NCBI GenBank assembly: GCA_028871555.1
Contig: JAGWNA010000003.1
Span: 1-64,000 of the forward strand
Reading direction: 5' to 3'
Source of the DNA: Lysobacteraceae bacterium
GTDB taxonomy: Bacteria; Pseudomonadota; Gammaproteobacteria; Xanthomonadales; Rhodanobacteraceae
Length of the DNA: 64,000 nucleotides
Numbering within the stretch: the first letter of the stretch is position 1; each line of letters starts with the position of its first letter. The notes under the pieces were generated by a model that worked only from the letters and a program-made list of their open reading frames with translations, was not told the origin of the DNA and searched no databases. Of the stretch, positions 18,706-29,272 are shown piece by piece. The translations under genes and the position numbers were made by a program.

Positions 18706-19119
18706 ACAACTCCTGCAGTCCGGCATGGAAATATCCCGCAAGGCGGATTGTCTCTTCGATGGTGCACCCGGCAGGGCATCTCCAGGTCATTGCCACTACG
18801 ATGACCATATCGCCGTGCAGGAAACCGTGCGGGACGCGCTGAACGGCGGGTCGTTGGCCGGTTCGGGAAGGTCAACGATGAGGAATATACCTCCTGGGCC
18901 GACCTCCTGAGCCTCGCCGGATAGCGGGTTGCCCACGGTCTGCATGGCCAGTCGGAGTGTTGCTCATGGGGGCAGTTTCAACTCAGAAAGTCTTCAGGGT
19001 GCACTTGCGACAGCAACACCGGATACGACGAACGTCCCTGCACAGGTGGACGCCGGGACGGCTGGAGCCAGCGCTGGCTGAGGTGACGGTCAGCCTGGAT
19101 TCCGGCGGGCAGCTGCACT
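18706..19119. other. Intergenic region, 414 bp, between convergent genes
   Basis: Lies between the ends of the PEP-CTERM gene (plus) and the ABC exporter gene (minus). Short open frames here have no ribosome sites or recognisable products. I see no terminator with a T-tract and no RNA gene. Confidence 0.5.
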
Positions 19120-20892
<1,773 letters not shown>

Positions 20893-20913
20893 GGGTACCT
20901 CAAATCACCACTG

Positions 20914-20947
20914 TTGGCAGGAGCGCACCCCCGTGCGCTCCTGCCAA
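20914..20947. repeat. REP-like perfect palindrome
   Basis: Arms ttggcaggagcgcac (20914-20928) and gtgcgctcctgccaa (20933-20947) are perfect complements around cccc. It has the GGAGCGCAC core found in REP-like elements of Xanthomonadales and Pseudomonas. It lies between the yigZ-like gene and the ABC gene; there is no T-tract. Confidence 0.7.
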
Positions 20948-20999
20948 GGTGGGGCGCGTGCAGGCCGATTCAATCCGGCATGCCGTAGTCCAGCCGGCT

Positions 21000-21596
21000 T
21001 CAATCCAGCCGGCCGGCTTCGCTGCGCCCGCGGCTGATGTTGCTGATCAGCAACCGGGCTTCATCGACCCGTTGCTCCGGCAGCTGCACCTGCAGTTCGA
21101 CGCCGTCGGCGCCGAAGGTTTCCTGCTCGATTTCGGCCTGTAGCTCTTTCAGCCGGGCCTTGAGCAAGGCCAGCGCGGCGAAATCGCAGTGCAGGCCAAG
21201 CCGCGCCATCGCCACGATCGGCACGCGCCCGGCGCGACGCAGGCACTCGGCAGCGGTGCCGCCATAAGCGCGCACCAGCCCACCCGCGCCGAGTTTGGTT
21301 CCGCCGAACCAGCGCGTCACCAGCACTACCACGCGGTCCATGCCCTGGCCTTCGATCGCCTGCAGGATCGGCCGCCCGGCCGTGCCGCCCGGCTCGCCAT
21401 CGTCATTGAATCGATAGTCCTGGCCAATCCGATACGCCCAGCAGTTGTGCGTGGCGGTCGGATCGCCCGCTGCGCCGACGAACGCCAGCGCCTGCCCGGC
21501 CGAGTCCGAGGGGGCGGCCTGCGCGAGGAAGCGGCTTTTCCTGATCTCCTCGACGTGCCGGCAGGTGCCGACAAGGGTATGCAGCGGTTCGCTCAT
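21000..21596 (-). CDS. IMPACT/YigZ-family protein
   Basis: A 198-residue protein of the UPF0029/IMPACT family. The N-terminal domain has 'KSRFLAQAAP' followed by 'THNCWAYRIG' and 'DDGEPGGTAGRPILQAIEG', then 'VVVLVTRWFGGTKLGAGGLVRAY', the family's most conserved stretch. The C-terminal 60 residues form the ferredoxin-like DUF1949 domain. E. coli YigZ and eukaryotic IMPACT are linked to translation control but the bacterial role is unsettled. It is divergent from the DUF1456 gene, 69 bp away. Confidence 0.9.
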   Translation of the reverse strand: MSEPLHTLVGTCRHVEEIRKSRFLAQAAPSDSAGQALAFVGAAGDPTATHNCWAYRIGQDYRFNDDGEPGGTAGRPILQAIEGQGMDRVVVLVTRWFGGTKLGAGGLVRAYGGTAAECLRRAGRVPIVAMARLGLHCDFAALALLKARLKELQAEIEQETFGADGVELQVQLPEQRVDEARLLISNISRGRSEAGRLD

Positions 21597-21664
21597 GGGC
21601 TGGCAAGCGGCATCGTGTGGGCTGGCAAGGTAGCATGGCCGCCCGGAACCTTTGGAGTCAGGCC

Positions 21665-22138
21665 ATGATCAACAATGACGTACTGCGCTCCATCCGCTAC
21701 ATGCTCGACCTCAGCGAGGGCAAGGTGGTCGAGATCACCAAGCTGGCGGACGCGGGTTTTCCGATCGGGAAGGCCGACGTGCAAGCGTTCCTGAAGAAGG
21801 AAGGCGAGCCCGGCTACGTCGAATGCAGCAACGCGGTGCTGGCGCACTTCCTGGACGGGCTGGTGTTCCATCGCCGCGGTCGCGACGAGAGCCTGCCGCC
21901 GCGTCCGGTGGAGAAGCGCGTCACCAACAACGTGGTGCTGAAGAAGCTGCGGGTCGCGTTCGAGCTGAAGGACGTGGACATGCACCGGATCCTCGCCGAC
22001 GCCGGCTTTCCGATTTCCAGGCCCGAACTGAATGCGCTGTTCCGCCAGCCCGGACACAAGAATTTCCGCCTGTGCGGCGATCAGGTGCTGCGGAATTTCC
22101 TGAAGGGGCTGACGTTGCGGATGCGCGGCGACGGCTGA
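21665..22138 (+). CDS. DUF1456 (YehS-like) protein
   Basis: A 157-residue protein made of two copies of an about 70-residue helical unit. The first begins 'NNDVLRSIRYMLDLSEGKVV' and the second 'NNVVLKKLRVAFELKDVDM'. Each continues with 'ADAGFPI' and a 'FL...LVFHRRGRD' or 'FLKGLTLRMRGD' end. This internal duplication is the hallmark of DUF1456 (E. coli YehS). The function is unknown. The ATG at 21665 gives the family start; the open frame begins upstream at 21617 but those residues are not conserved. Confidence 0.9.
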   Translation: MINNDVLRSIRYMLDLSEGKVVEITKLADAGFPIGKADVQAFLKKEGEPGYVECSNAVLAHFLDGLVFHRRGRDESLPPRPVEKRVTNNVVLKKLRVAFELKDVDMHRILADAGFPISRPELNALFRQPGHKNFRLCGDQVLRNFLKGLTLRMRGDG

Positions 22139-22337
22139 GCGGCCGCGCCGCACGGCTGGCGCGTACGTCCGGTGCGAACCGGCGATGTCCGCATGCCGGG
22201 GCCGTCGACTCGGTCTGCATGCGCACAACGAAGCCTGATGGTGCACGCTCCACGCGCCATGCACCAGGCCATCGATCGCCATGGAATGACGAGAAGCGAA
22301 GGGTCCGCGCTTAAGGAAGGTCTGATCAATCGGCTTC

Positions 22338-22375
22338 TTGTTCGTCATTCCAGCGTGCGCTGGGATGACGAACAA
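22338..22375. repeat. Dispersed hairpin repeat (VIPAxAG type)
   Basis: Arms ttgttcgtcattccagcg (22338-22355) and cgctgggatgacgaacaa (22358-22375) pair over 18 positions with one G-T and a 2-base loop. One strand translates to 'FVIPAHAGMT', a peptide typical of this very common dispersed CGTCATTCC...GGAATGACG repeat family. Its position between genes fits. Confidence 0.65.
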
Positions 22376-23005
22376 AATCAGAACATCTTCAAGTGCCATT
22401 CGCCGCATAACCCTACATTGAATCATGCTGAATATGAAAACTTGATGACCGCGGTCTGGGAAAAATTCTCATAGACAGCGATATCCGAAACGGGAAACAT
22501 AAAAAACGACGGATACGCATGAAAAGTCCGGATTGGACCAAGACAGGCCTGCAGCCGCAAATTGCGGGAATGGATTATTTCCGTTCAGGGCAACTCGAAT
22601 GACGTCGATTTGTTCGTGATTACCCTTGTCGATGCGGCCTGCAAACAGTACGAAAGCCCGTTTTCCGCCGGATCGGTCCGGGGCATGGCCATGGGCTCTT
22701 CGGTGAGCTCGGGACAGGTTCGGTGCAGGGATGCCGAAGGGTGTCGGCAAGGAATATCCGGATAAGCCGCCATTCCGGCGAGGCGCTTCGCAACGGCGAA
22801 GCCGGTCAAGCCAAAACGGCGGACGGGAGCTTGTCCGGACGTTCCGCAACGCGGCTGTTGCGGAGCCCGTCAATGATGCCTGTCAATCAGGCATCAAGTG
22901 CCCCGGCCGGCATTCGCCTGCCACGGAATGGCGGCTTTGCACAAGCCGGTGGCGGATATCCTGGACAACCAGGATTTCAAAATGCATGAAACGTGACGTT
23001 TGCCT

Positions 23006-23038
23006 CATGGTTGTCACGTATTTTACATGGTTGTCACG
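23006..23038. promoter_or_regulatory. Direct-repeat candidate operator before the PKD gene
   Basis: The 13-base string catggttgtcacg occurs at 23006-23018 and 23026-23038, spaced 20 bases start to start, about two helical turns. It lies 108 bp before the ATG at 23146. Such spacing suits a dimeric or tandem-binding regulator. No regulator is identified. Confidence 0.4.
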
Positions 23039-23145
23039 CCTTTCAAGCAAGGGCGTCATTATTTTGCAGGCATCAGGTTGGCGGATATTTCACATGTCCG
23101 TTCATGACCATTCAATCATTCCATGCATGCGTAAAGGAGCATTCC

Positions 23146-24540
23146 ATGTTGAAACACAGATCGCTGTGGTGTTCGATTATTGCCGTACTGGTCGGCACGA
23201 CAGGGGTGGCTTCGGCGTCCACCCAGGGTATTTTCGGCCATCCGGCAAAACTTCCGGCGGAGCACGAGATGCTCGCGGCAACTGCGTATTCGAGCAGCGG
23301 GCATTGCGGCGTCGAGCGCTGGTCGGTAAAGACCGGCACCGATCCCGATGCGTCTCTGGTCGACACGAGCAATCCGGTCCCGACGACCATCAGTCACCTG
23401 GCCGCGTTGACGGCACCGGGCAGCCCGCCTCTCGATGCGCGCGTGCAGCCGACCGAAACCACCACCTTCGTGGTCGATGCGACCCTGGTCGAATACAAGC
23501 TGGAGGGCGACTCGGACTACCACCTGGTTCTCAAGGATGCCCAGGGCAACACGATGATCGCGGAGATTCCCGATCCCGCCTGCGTGGGGGCAGGCAGTCC
23601 CTTGGCGCCGGGCATCCAGAATGCGCGCAGCGAGTTCGACGCCAGATACACCGCGACGACCAGCTTCCACACGGTGAACATTCCGGTCGAAATCAAGGGT
23701 GTCGGATTCTTCGATTTCCTGCATGGCCAGACCGGCGTCGCGCCCAACGGGATCGAGCTGCATCCGGTGACGAATGTCGTGTTCAACCCGTCCGGCGGTG
23801 GCGGCGACGTGCCGCCGGTGGCGAGTTTCAGCGATTCCGTCAACGGCTTGATCGTGGCGTTTGCCAACACGTCCACGGACAGCGACGGGACCGTGGTGTC
23901 CAGTGCCTGGAACTTCGGTGACGGCAGCACCTCCGCCGCGACCAGTCCGAACCACGCCTACGCCCTGGGCGGCACCTACAACGTATCGCTCACCGTGACC
24001 GACAACGGCGGCAAGACCGACACCCTGACCAGGTCGATCGTGCTGTCGTCCGGCAGCAGCGGCAGCCAGTTGCTCGGCAATACCGGGTTCGAGAACGGCA
24101 CGGCGGCGCCGTGGTCGGTCAGCGCCGGTGCGCTGTGCACCAACTCGAGCTGCTCCGGCGAAGCGGCACACGCCGGCTCGGGCTTCGTGTGGCTGGACGG
24201 CTACGGCAGCGCGCACGTGGATACCGCGTCGCAGGCCGTCACGATACCGGCCGGCAGCGCCAGTGCGACCTTGTCGTTCTGGCTGCATGTCGATACCGCC
24301 GAAACCACGACGAGCCATGCCTACGACACCATGAAGGTCCAGGTATTCGATTCCTCGGGCACCCTGCTCGGAACGGTGGCCCAGTTCTCCAACCTCGATG
24401 CCGCGTCTGGCTATCAGCAGCGCAGCGTGAACATGGACGCCTATATCGGGAAGTCGGTGACGCTGAAATTCATCGGCACGGAGGATTCCGTCGACCAGAC
24501 CTCGTTCGTGCTCGACGACGTCGACTTGAACGTGAAATAA
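23146..24540 (+). CDS. Secreted PKD-domain protein
   Basis: A 464-residue secreted protein. Residues 1-24 are a signal peptide ('VLVGTTGVASA'). Residues about 50-255 form a domain with 'ERWSVKTGTD', 'DYHLVLKDAQGNTMIAEIPD' and 'HGQTGVAPNGIELHPV', which I recall as recurring in secreted proteins but cannot name. Residues about 275-350 are a PKD domain ('SSAWNFGDGST' and 'YNVSLTVTDNGG'). Residues 365-464 look like a jelly-roll carbohydrate-binding module ('NTGFENGTAAPW', 'LDDVDLNVK'). An aaaggagc ribosome site precedes the ATG. It is likely an extracellular binding or adhesive protein; no catalytic motif is evident. Confidence 0.8.
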   Translation: MLKHRSLWCSIIAVLVGTTGVASASTQGIFGHPAKLPAEHEMLAATAYSSSGHCGVERWSVKTGTDPDASLVDTSNPVPTTISHLAALTAPGSPPLDARVQPTETTTFVVDATLVEYKLEGDSDYHLVLKDAQGNTMIAEIPDPACVGAGSPLAPGIQNARSEFDARYTATTSFHTVNIPVEIKGVGFFDFLHGQTGVAPNGIELHPVTNVVFNPSGGGGDVPPVASFSDSVNGLIVAFANTSTDSDGTVVSSAWNFGDGSTSAATSPNHAYALGGTYNVSLTVTDNGGKTDTLTRSIVLSSGSSGSQLLGNTGFENGTAAPWSVSAGALCTNSSCSGEAAHAGSGFVWLDGYGSAHVDTASQAVTIPAGSASATLSFWLHVDTAETTTSHAYDTMKVQVFDSSGTLLGTVAQFSNLDAASGYQQRSVNMDAYIGKSVTLKFIGTEDSVDQTSFVLDDVDLNVK

Positions 24541-24556
24541 GGTGCCGGTCGCGATT

Positions 24557-24589
24557 CGAGCCGCCGTCAGCACTGCTGGCGGCGACTCG
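24557..24589 (+). terminator. GC-rich hairpin after the PKD gene
   Basis: cgagccgccgtcagca (24557-24572) faces tgctggcggcgactcg (24574-24589): 16 positions with one G-T and one mismatch. It lies 17 bp after the stop codon. No T-tract follows, so it may aid termination or mRNA stability only. Confidence 0.4.
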
Positions 24590-24827
24590 GGCCGTGAGCC
24601 TGCCGGAAGTCCATGGCAGGGGAGAGACGTGCTGCGGCCGGTGTGGAGTTTCCTCTCCGGGATGCGCGGCAATATACCTTCCGTCGATCATGCGCAAGCC
24701 GGTCCGATGGCATGGGCCATGTGCCGATGCTTGCCGGATCATCCGGTCATTGCCGCAACGGCTTGATGGATTAATGTGAGTCCGCTTTCAATCCGTGGCA
24801 CATCAGGGTGTCCGGGAGAACCACCTT

Positions 24828-26951
24828 ATGCCGTATCCGTACACATTGCGCCGATGGGCGGGGATGTCGCTGTTCGTGCTTGTCGCGTTGCCGGCGGCAG
24901 CCATCGCCACGGACCAGGTCACGCTCGCGCCGGTCGAGGTGACGACATCGAAGATTCCCGTCGCGCTGAACGATGCTGCCGCCGCGGTTACCGTGGTCAC
25001 CGGCGACGAGTTGCGCGCACGCGGCGCCATGGATCTGCGGACCGCGCTGTCGCAGGTCGCTGGCGTGTCGATCGCGCCCGGCGGCGACGCCGGGCCGGCT
25101 TCGGCGGTTCCGGCGCTGTGGGGGCTGCGCGAATTCGATGCGTTCCTGCTGGTGGTCGATGGGGTGCCCGCGGGCGGCGCTTTCACACCGGCGCTGGCCA
25201 GTCTCGATCTGGCCAATGTCGAGCGCATCGAGGTGCTGAAGGGCGCCGCGCCGGTGAATTACGGCGCGACGAGTTTCGTCGGCGTCATCCACGTCATCCA
25301 CTATCCGGCGGGCGAGGGACCGTCGCGCGTCGAACTGGGCATCGGCAGCCGCGGCAGCGCGCAGGTTTCGCTGGCCTTGCCGCTGTCCGATGCCAGGGCC
25401 GCATGGCGTCAATCGCTGCTGGTCGATGGCGAGCGGCGTGGACTCGCCGGCGACCGCACCGGTTTCGATCGCAGGCATCTGCTGTACCGTGGCGCGGCGG
25501 ACATCGGTGACGGCCAGTTCAGTCTCGACTTCGATGCCACGGTGCTGCGGCAGCAACCGGGCAGCCCGCATCCGGTCGAGAACGGCGTGCTTTCGCCGCG
25601 TGTGCCGCTGGACGCCAACGACAATCCGCGCGGCGCCAGGAACGACGAGAACCGCTCGCAGCTCGCACTGGGTTACGGGAGGCCGACCGTGCTCGGCGCA
25701 TGGAGCACGAAACTCGCCGTTGCGGTCACCGACGACAGCAACGTGCGGGGCTATCTGCGCCAGGGTTTCGCGGCCGATGGGGTGACGCACAACGCCGATG
25801 GCTTCCAGCAGTACGTGCGCAAGACCGACGTGTATTTCGACAGCCATGTCGCGACCGCGTTGTCCAGCCAGGCGAACCTGGTCTGGGGTCTGGACGACCT
25901 GTACGGCGACGGCACCGAGCACAGCGCCAATTTCGAATACGCGGTGCTGCCCGACGGCAGCAATGCGCCAAGCTGGCGGACACGTCATGTCGACGAGTTC
26001 ACCCGGGTGGGCGACCGGCGCAATTTCCTGGGCGTGTACGGCGAGTTCGACGACGCCTTGAGCGATGCCTGGCACATCGAGGCCGGCGTGCGCTTCAACC
26101 ACACCCACGAGGTGCGCGCGGCCAGCCACATCGACAACAGCGGTCCGCTGCCGGTCCAGGACCAGAACGGCTCGCAGCGGCGCCGGGACGACCGCTGGTC
26201 CGCCACGCTCGGCAGCAGTTACCGGCTGTGGGCGGCCGGTCGCGACGCGGTGACCGCGTATGCGAACCACCGCGAGATGTTCAAGCCGGCGGTGATCGAT
26301 TTCGGGCCGGAGTCCGAAGGCGGCATCCTGCAGCCGGAAACCGCCAGCAGCAGCGAGCTGGGCTTCAAGGGCCAGCATTTGAACGGGCGCCTGGCATGGG
26401 ATGCGTCGGTGTTCGACATGGATTTCCGCAACCTGGTGGTGACCCAGGCGGTGAACGGACTGCCCGGCCTGGCCAACGCCGGCACCGAGCATTTCAAGGG
26501 TATCGAACTGGACGGCCGCTTCAAGTTGAACGAGGCGCTGGCCGTGGTGGCCACCTATGCCCGGCACGATGCCCGGTTCGGCCATGGCGTGCAGCTGGTG
26601 GGCGGCACGTCGGTGCAGCTGCAGGGAAAATTCCTGGAGCTGTCGCCGCGGCATCTGGCCAGTGCGGGATTCACCTATGCGCCGCGCGAGGGCGTCACGG
26701 CGTATGCGCTGGCCGACTACAACGGCGCCCATTTCCTCGATCGGCTCAACACCGCAAGAGCCGGTGGCTACACCACCTTCGACGCCGGCATCGGCTACCG
26801 CCATGCCGCCTGGGAGTTGCGTCTGGACGGCTACAACCTCAGCGACCGGCGCGATGCGGTCGCGGCCAGCGAGCTGGGTACCGGGCAGTATTACCTGTTG
26901 CCGGCGCGCTCCGTGCAACTGAGCGTGAGCTACGATTTCGGCGTGCGCTGA
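24828..26951 (+). CDS. TonB-dependent outer-membrane receptor
   Basis: A 707-residue receptor. Residues 1-25 form a signal peptide. A TonB-box-like 'LAPVEVTTSK' follows near residue 35. The plug domain (about 45-165) has 'RTALSQVAGVSIAPGG' and 'VERIEVLKGAAPVNYGA'. The remaining 540 residues alternate as in a 22-strand barrel and end in the outer-membrane signature 'VQLSVSYDFGVR' variant with Tyr-Asp-Phe. It imports a siderophore, cobalamin or sugar-type ligand, using TonB energy. No ligand can be read from the sequence. A gggagaacc ribosome site precedes the ATG. It is convergent with the MFS gene, 25 bp apart. Confidence 0.9.
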   Translation: MPYPYTLRRWAGMSLFVLVALPAAAIATDQVTLAPVEVTTSKIPVALNDAAAAVTVVTGDELRARGAMDLRTALSQVAGVSIAPGGDAGPASAVPALWGLREFDAFLLVVDGVPAGGAFTPALASLDLANVERIEVLKGAAPVNYGATSFVGVIHVIHYPAGEGPSRVELGIGSRGSAQVSLALPLSDARAAWRQSLLVDGERRGLAGDRTGFDRRHLLYRGAADIGDGQFSLDFDATVLRQQPGSPHPVENGVLSPRVPLDANDNPRGARNDENRSQLALGYGRPTVLGAWSTKLAVAVTDDSNVRGYLRQGFAADGVTHNADGFQQYVRKTDVYFDSHVATALSSQANLVWGLDDLYGDGTEHSANFEYAVLPDGSNAPSWRTRHVDEFTRVGDRRNFLGVYGEFDDALSDAWHIEAGVRFNHTHEVRAASHIDNSGPLPVQDQNGSQRRRDDRWSATLGSSYRLWAAGRDAVTAYANHREMFKPAVIDFGPESEGGILQPETASSSELGFKGQHLNGRLAWDASVFDMDFRNLVVTQAVNGLPGLANAGTEHFKGIELDGRFKLNEALAVVATYARHDARFGHGVQLVGGTSVQLQGKFLELSPRHLASAGFTYAPREGVTAYALADYNGAHFLDRLNTARAGGYTTFDAGIGYRHAAWELRLDGYNLSDRRDAVAASELGTGQYYLLPARSVQLSVSYDFGVR

Positions 26952-26976
26952 CCCTGGCCGGCTGCCGGCGCGCGGC

Positions 26977-28308
26977 TCAGCCGGCGGCTGCCGGTTCCGC
27001 TGCGGCCGCACTGCGCACCCGCAGCACCAGCACGGCGGCGATCAGCAGGCCCAGGCCGCCCAAGCGGATCACGTTCTGCGGGTTGTCGCCCAGCACGCGG
27101 TGATACAGCAGGGGAATGGTGACGATCTGCAGCAGCATCGGCAGCACGATGAAGCCGTTGAAGATGCCCATGTAGACCCCTACGCGATCGGCCGGGATGC
27201 TGCCGGCGAGCATCGCGTAGGGGTTGCCCATCATGCTGGCCCAGCTCAGCCCCAGTCCCAGCATCGGCACGTACAGCAGCCACGGGTCGTGGATCAGCGG
27301 CAGGCTCAGCAGGCCGGCGCCGCCCAGGGCGAGGCAGGCCGAGTGCAGCCGTTGCGGCCCCATCCTGCGCGCCAGCGGCATCATCGCGATCGCCGTGGCG
27401 AAGGCGACGAAGTTGTAGAAGCCGCCGATGCGGCCGGTGATCAGCACCGCCTGGCCGAAACCCGGCGTGGTCGCGTCGGTGCTGCCGTACAGCGTTTGTG
27501 CCAGCGACAAGGTGATGTATTCCCAGTAGCAGAACATCGCGTACCACTGGAACAGCATCATCACCGCCAGCTGGCGCATCGTGGCCGGCATTTCGCGCAG
27601 GGCGGCGGCGATCTCGCGCAGCGTGGCGCCGGCCGAGCGCGGTGCCGCGCGCAGCCGCGCCCGCTCGGACTCGTCCAGCGGCAGCTCGGGCGTGGTCCAG
27701 ACCGACCAGCCGATCGAGGTCACCGAGAACACCGCGCCGATCACGAACGCGGTGACCACGGCGTAGGGGATCCCGTGCGCGTTGCGCGACGCCATGTTGA
27801 CGCCCGACACCACCAGCAGCGATGGGGTGAGATAGGCCAGCGTCTGCGACAGCCCGGTGAACGCGCTCTGGGTGAGGAAGCCTACCGCGTGCTGCGAACT
27901 TTCCAGGCGGTCGCTGACGAAGGCCCGGTAGGGCTCCATCGTCACGTTGTTGCCGGCGTCCAGGATCCACAGCAGGCTGGCCGCCACCCACAGCGCGGGA
28001 CTGAACGGCATCGCCAGCAGGCACAGGCTGCAGATCAGCGCGCCGATCAGGAAGTACGGCGTGCGCCGGCCCCAGCGGCTGTCGGTGCGGTCGCTCATCG
28101 CGCCGATCAGCGGCTGCACCAGCAGCCCGGTGATCGGCCCGGCCAGCCACAGGTAGGGCAGGCTGGCGTCGTGCGCGCCCAGGTATTTGTAGATCGGGCT
28201 CATGTTGCTCTGCTGCAGGCCGAAGCTGAACTGGATGCCGAAGAAGCCGACATTCATGTTCAGGATCTGCCAGAAGCGCAGGCGCGGTTTGGGCGTGGTG
28301 ATGGACAT
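26977..28308 (-). CDS. MFS sugar transporter (sucrose/SuxC-like)
   Basis: A 443-residue inner-membrane transporter with about 12 helices. It has the MFS cytoplasmic loop '[19 protein letters not shown]', and its N-terminus '[20 protein letters not shown]' is typical of the GPH/SLC45-like sugar symporters, the type that includes SuxC of Xanthomonas and plant-type sucrose carriers. It is the last gene of the sucrose cluster, starting 4 bp after the kinase stop. The ATG at 28308 is preferred over the longer frame because the upstream residues are not family-like. It would bring sucrose from periplasm to cytosol. Confidence 0.88.
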   Translation of the reverse strand: MSITTPKPRLRFWQILNMNVGFFGIQFSFGLQQSNMSPIYKYLGAHDASLPYLWLAGPITGLLVQPLIGAMSDRTDSRWGRRTPYFLIGALICSLCLLAMPFSPALWVAASLLWILDAGNNVTMEPYRAFVSDRLESSQHAVGFLTQSAFTGLSQTLAYLTPSLLVVSGVNMASRNAHGIPYAVVTAFVIGAVFSVTSIGWSVWTTPELPLDESERARLRAAPRSAGATLREIAAALREMPATMRQLAVMMLFQWYAMFCYWEYITLSLAQTLYGSTDATTPGFGQAVLITGRIGGFYNFVAFATAIAMMPLARRMGPQRLHSACLALGGAGLLSLPLIHDPWLLYVPMLGLGLSWASMMGNPYAMLAGSIPADRVGVYMGIFNGFIVLPMLLQIVTIPLLYHRVLGDNPQNVIRLGGLGLLIAAVLVLRVRSAAAAEPAAAG

Positions 28309-28312
28309 GCGC

Positions 28313-29272
28313 TTATGCCGGCGGCGTGGTGGTGACGGCCGGGGCGGCCAGACCCAGGCGGGTGCGCCAGGGGCGATACAGCGCGGCATCCGCCGGCAGC
28401 GCGCCGCGCCAGCCGCAGCTGAGGCTGGCGAACGCCACGGCGTCGGCCAGCACGGTCGCGAGCGGCCGTTGCCGCAGCAGTCCGGCCAGCATCAGCGCGC
28501 TGAAGGCATCGCCGGCACCGACCGTGTCGATCATGCGCGGCACTGGCGCCGCCGGCGCACGGGCCACGCAACAGCCGTGCGCATCCCATGCGGCGGCGCC
28601 CCCGGCACCATGGCTGACCAGCACGTGACGCGCGCCGACGCGCGCGCAAAGCCGCGCCATCGCGGCACGCTGCTCGCCTGCGGCCGGCACGTCCGGGATC
28701 GACGGCAACTGCAGCCAGCCCAGCACCAGGTCGAGTTCCGCATCGCTCAGCTTCAGCACCTCGATTCCCTGCAGCATCTCCAGGATCACCTGCGGCGACG
28801 GGCCGGCCTGGCGCCAGTTCAGGTCGACGAACGCGCGCTGCTGCCGGCTGGCTCGCAGTGCCGCCAGGGCCGCCCGGCTGGCCGGCTCGCGCAACGCCAG
28901 CGTACCGAAGTAGAGCCAGTCCGGCGTCGTGGCGGCGGTTGCGGCCTGCACCGCGGCCGCGGCCTCGATGCGGTCGAACGCCTGCCCGGCGGGAATCTCG
29001 AACACATGGCCGCCCTCGCGTTCGCGCACTTCCACTCGCGCGCTGCGCTTATCGAGCTGGGCGGCCTGCAGCGACAGCCCGAAACGCGCCGCGGTGTCGC
29101 GCAGCAACCGGCCGGCCTCGTCGTCGCCGAGCCGGGTGATCATCAGCGGCGGCAGTCCCAGCGCGGCGAGATGGCAGGCCACGTTGAAGGGGGCGCCGCC
29201 GGGCAGCAGCACGCTGCCGAAAGCGTCGACCAGCGCTTCGCCGAAAACGACCGCTGCGGCTGGCTCAGACAC
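28313..29272 (-). CDS. PfkB-family sugar kinase (probable fructokinase)
   Basis: A 319-residue ribokinase-fold kinase. The N-terminal motif 'LPGGAPFNVACHLAALG' (PfkB signature 1) and the C-terminal ATP/catalytic motif 'IDTVGAGDAFSALMLAGLL' (signature 2, with the catalytic Asp in GAGD) are both intact. The start is GTG at 29272, which overlaps the amylosucrase stop codon by 8 bases, so translation is coupled. Fructose is released when amylosucrase splits sucrose; this kinase would phosphorylate it to fructose-6-phosphate or fructose-1-phosphate. The sugar specificity is context inference. Confidence 0.88.
   Translation of the reverse strand: MSEPAAAVVFGEALVDAFGSVLLPGGAPFNVACHLAALGLPPLMITRLGDDEAGRLLRDTAARFGLSLQAAQLDKRSARVEVREREGGHVFEIPAGQAFDRIEAAAAVQAATAATTPDWLYFGTLALREPASRAALAALRASRQQRAFVDLNWRQAGPSPQVILEMLQGIEVLKLSDAELDLVLGWLQLPSIPDVPAAGEQRAAMARLCARVGARHVLVSHGAGGAAAWDAHGCCVARAPAAPVPRMIDTVGAGDAFSALMLAGLLRQRPLATVLADAVAFASLSCGWRGALPADAALYRPWRTRLGLAAPAVTTTPPA

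Larger units (their letters stand above)
22139..23145. other. 1-kb non-coding region with several hairpins
   Basis: No open frame here has a ribosome site or family features. I see three structures: a REP/MITE-like hairpin at 22338-22375, a perfect 9-bp hairpin tgatgcctg/caggcatca at 22874-22896, and a 20-bp spaced direct repeat catggttgtcacg at 23006 and 23026. The last two lie in front of the PKD protein gene and may be its leader or control region. I compared the stretch by eye with the cyclic-di-GMP riboswitch core and did not find it. Confidence 0.5.

Noticed and set aside
21593-22426. 277-codon minus-strand open frame containing 'VIPAHAGMT'
   Set aside because: That peptide is the translation of a common dispersed hairpin repeat; the rest is antisense to the DUF1456 gene.
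22560-22860. Possible cyclic-di-GMP riboswitch before the PKD gene
   Set aside because: Some short strings resemble the core (cagggcaa) but the order and pairing of the conserved elements are missing.
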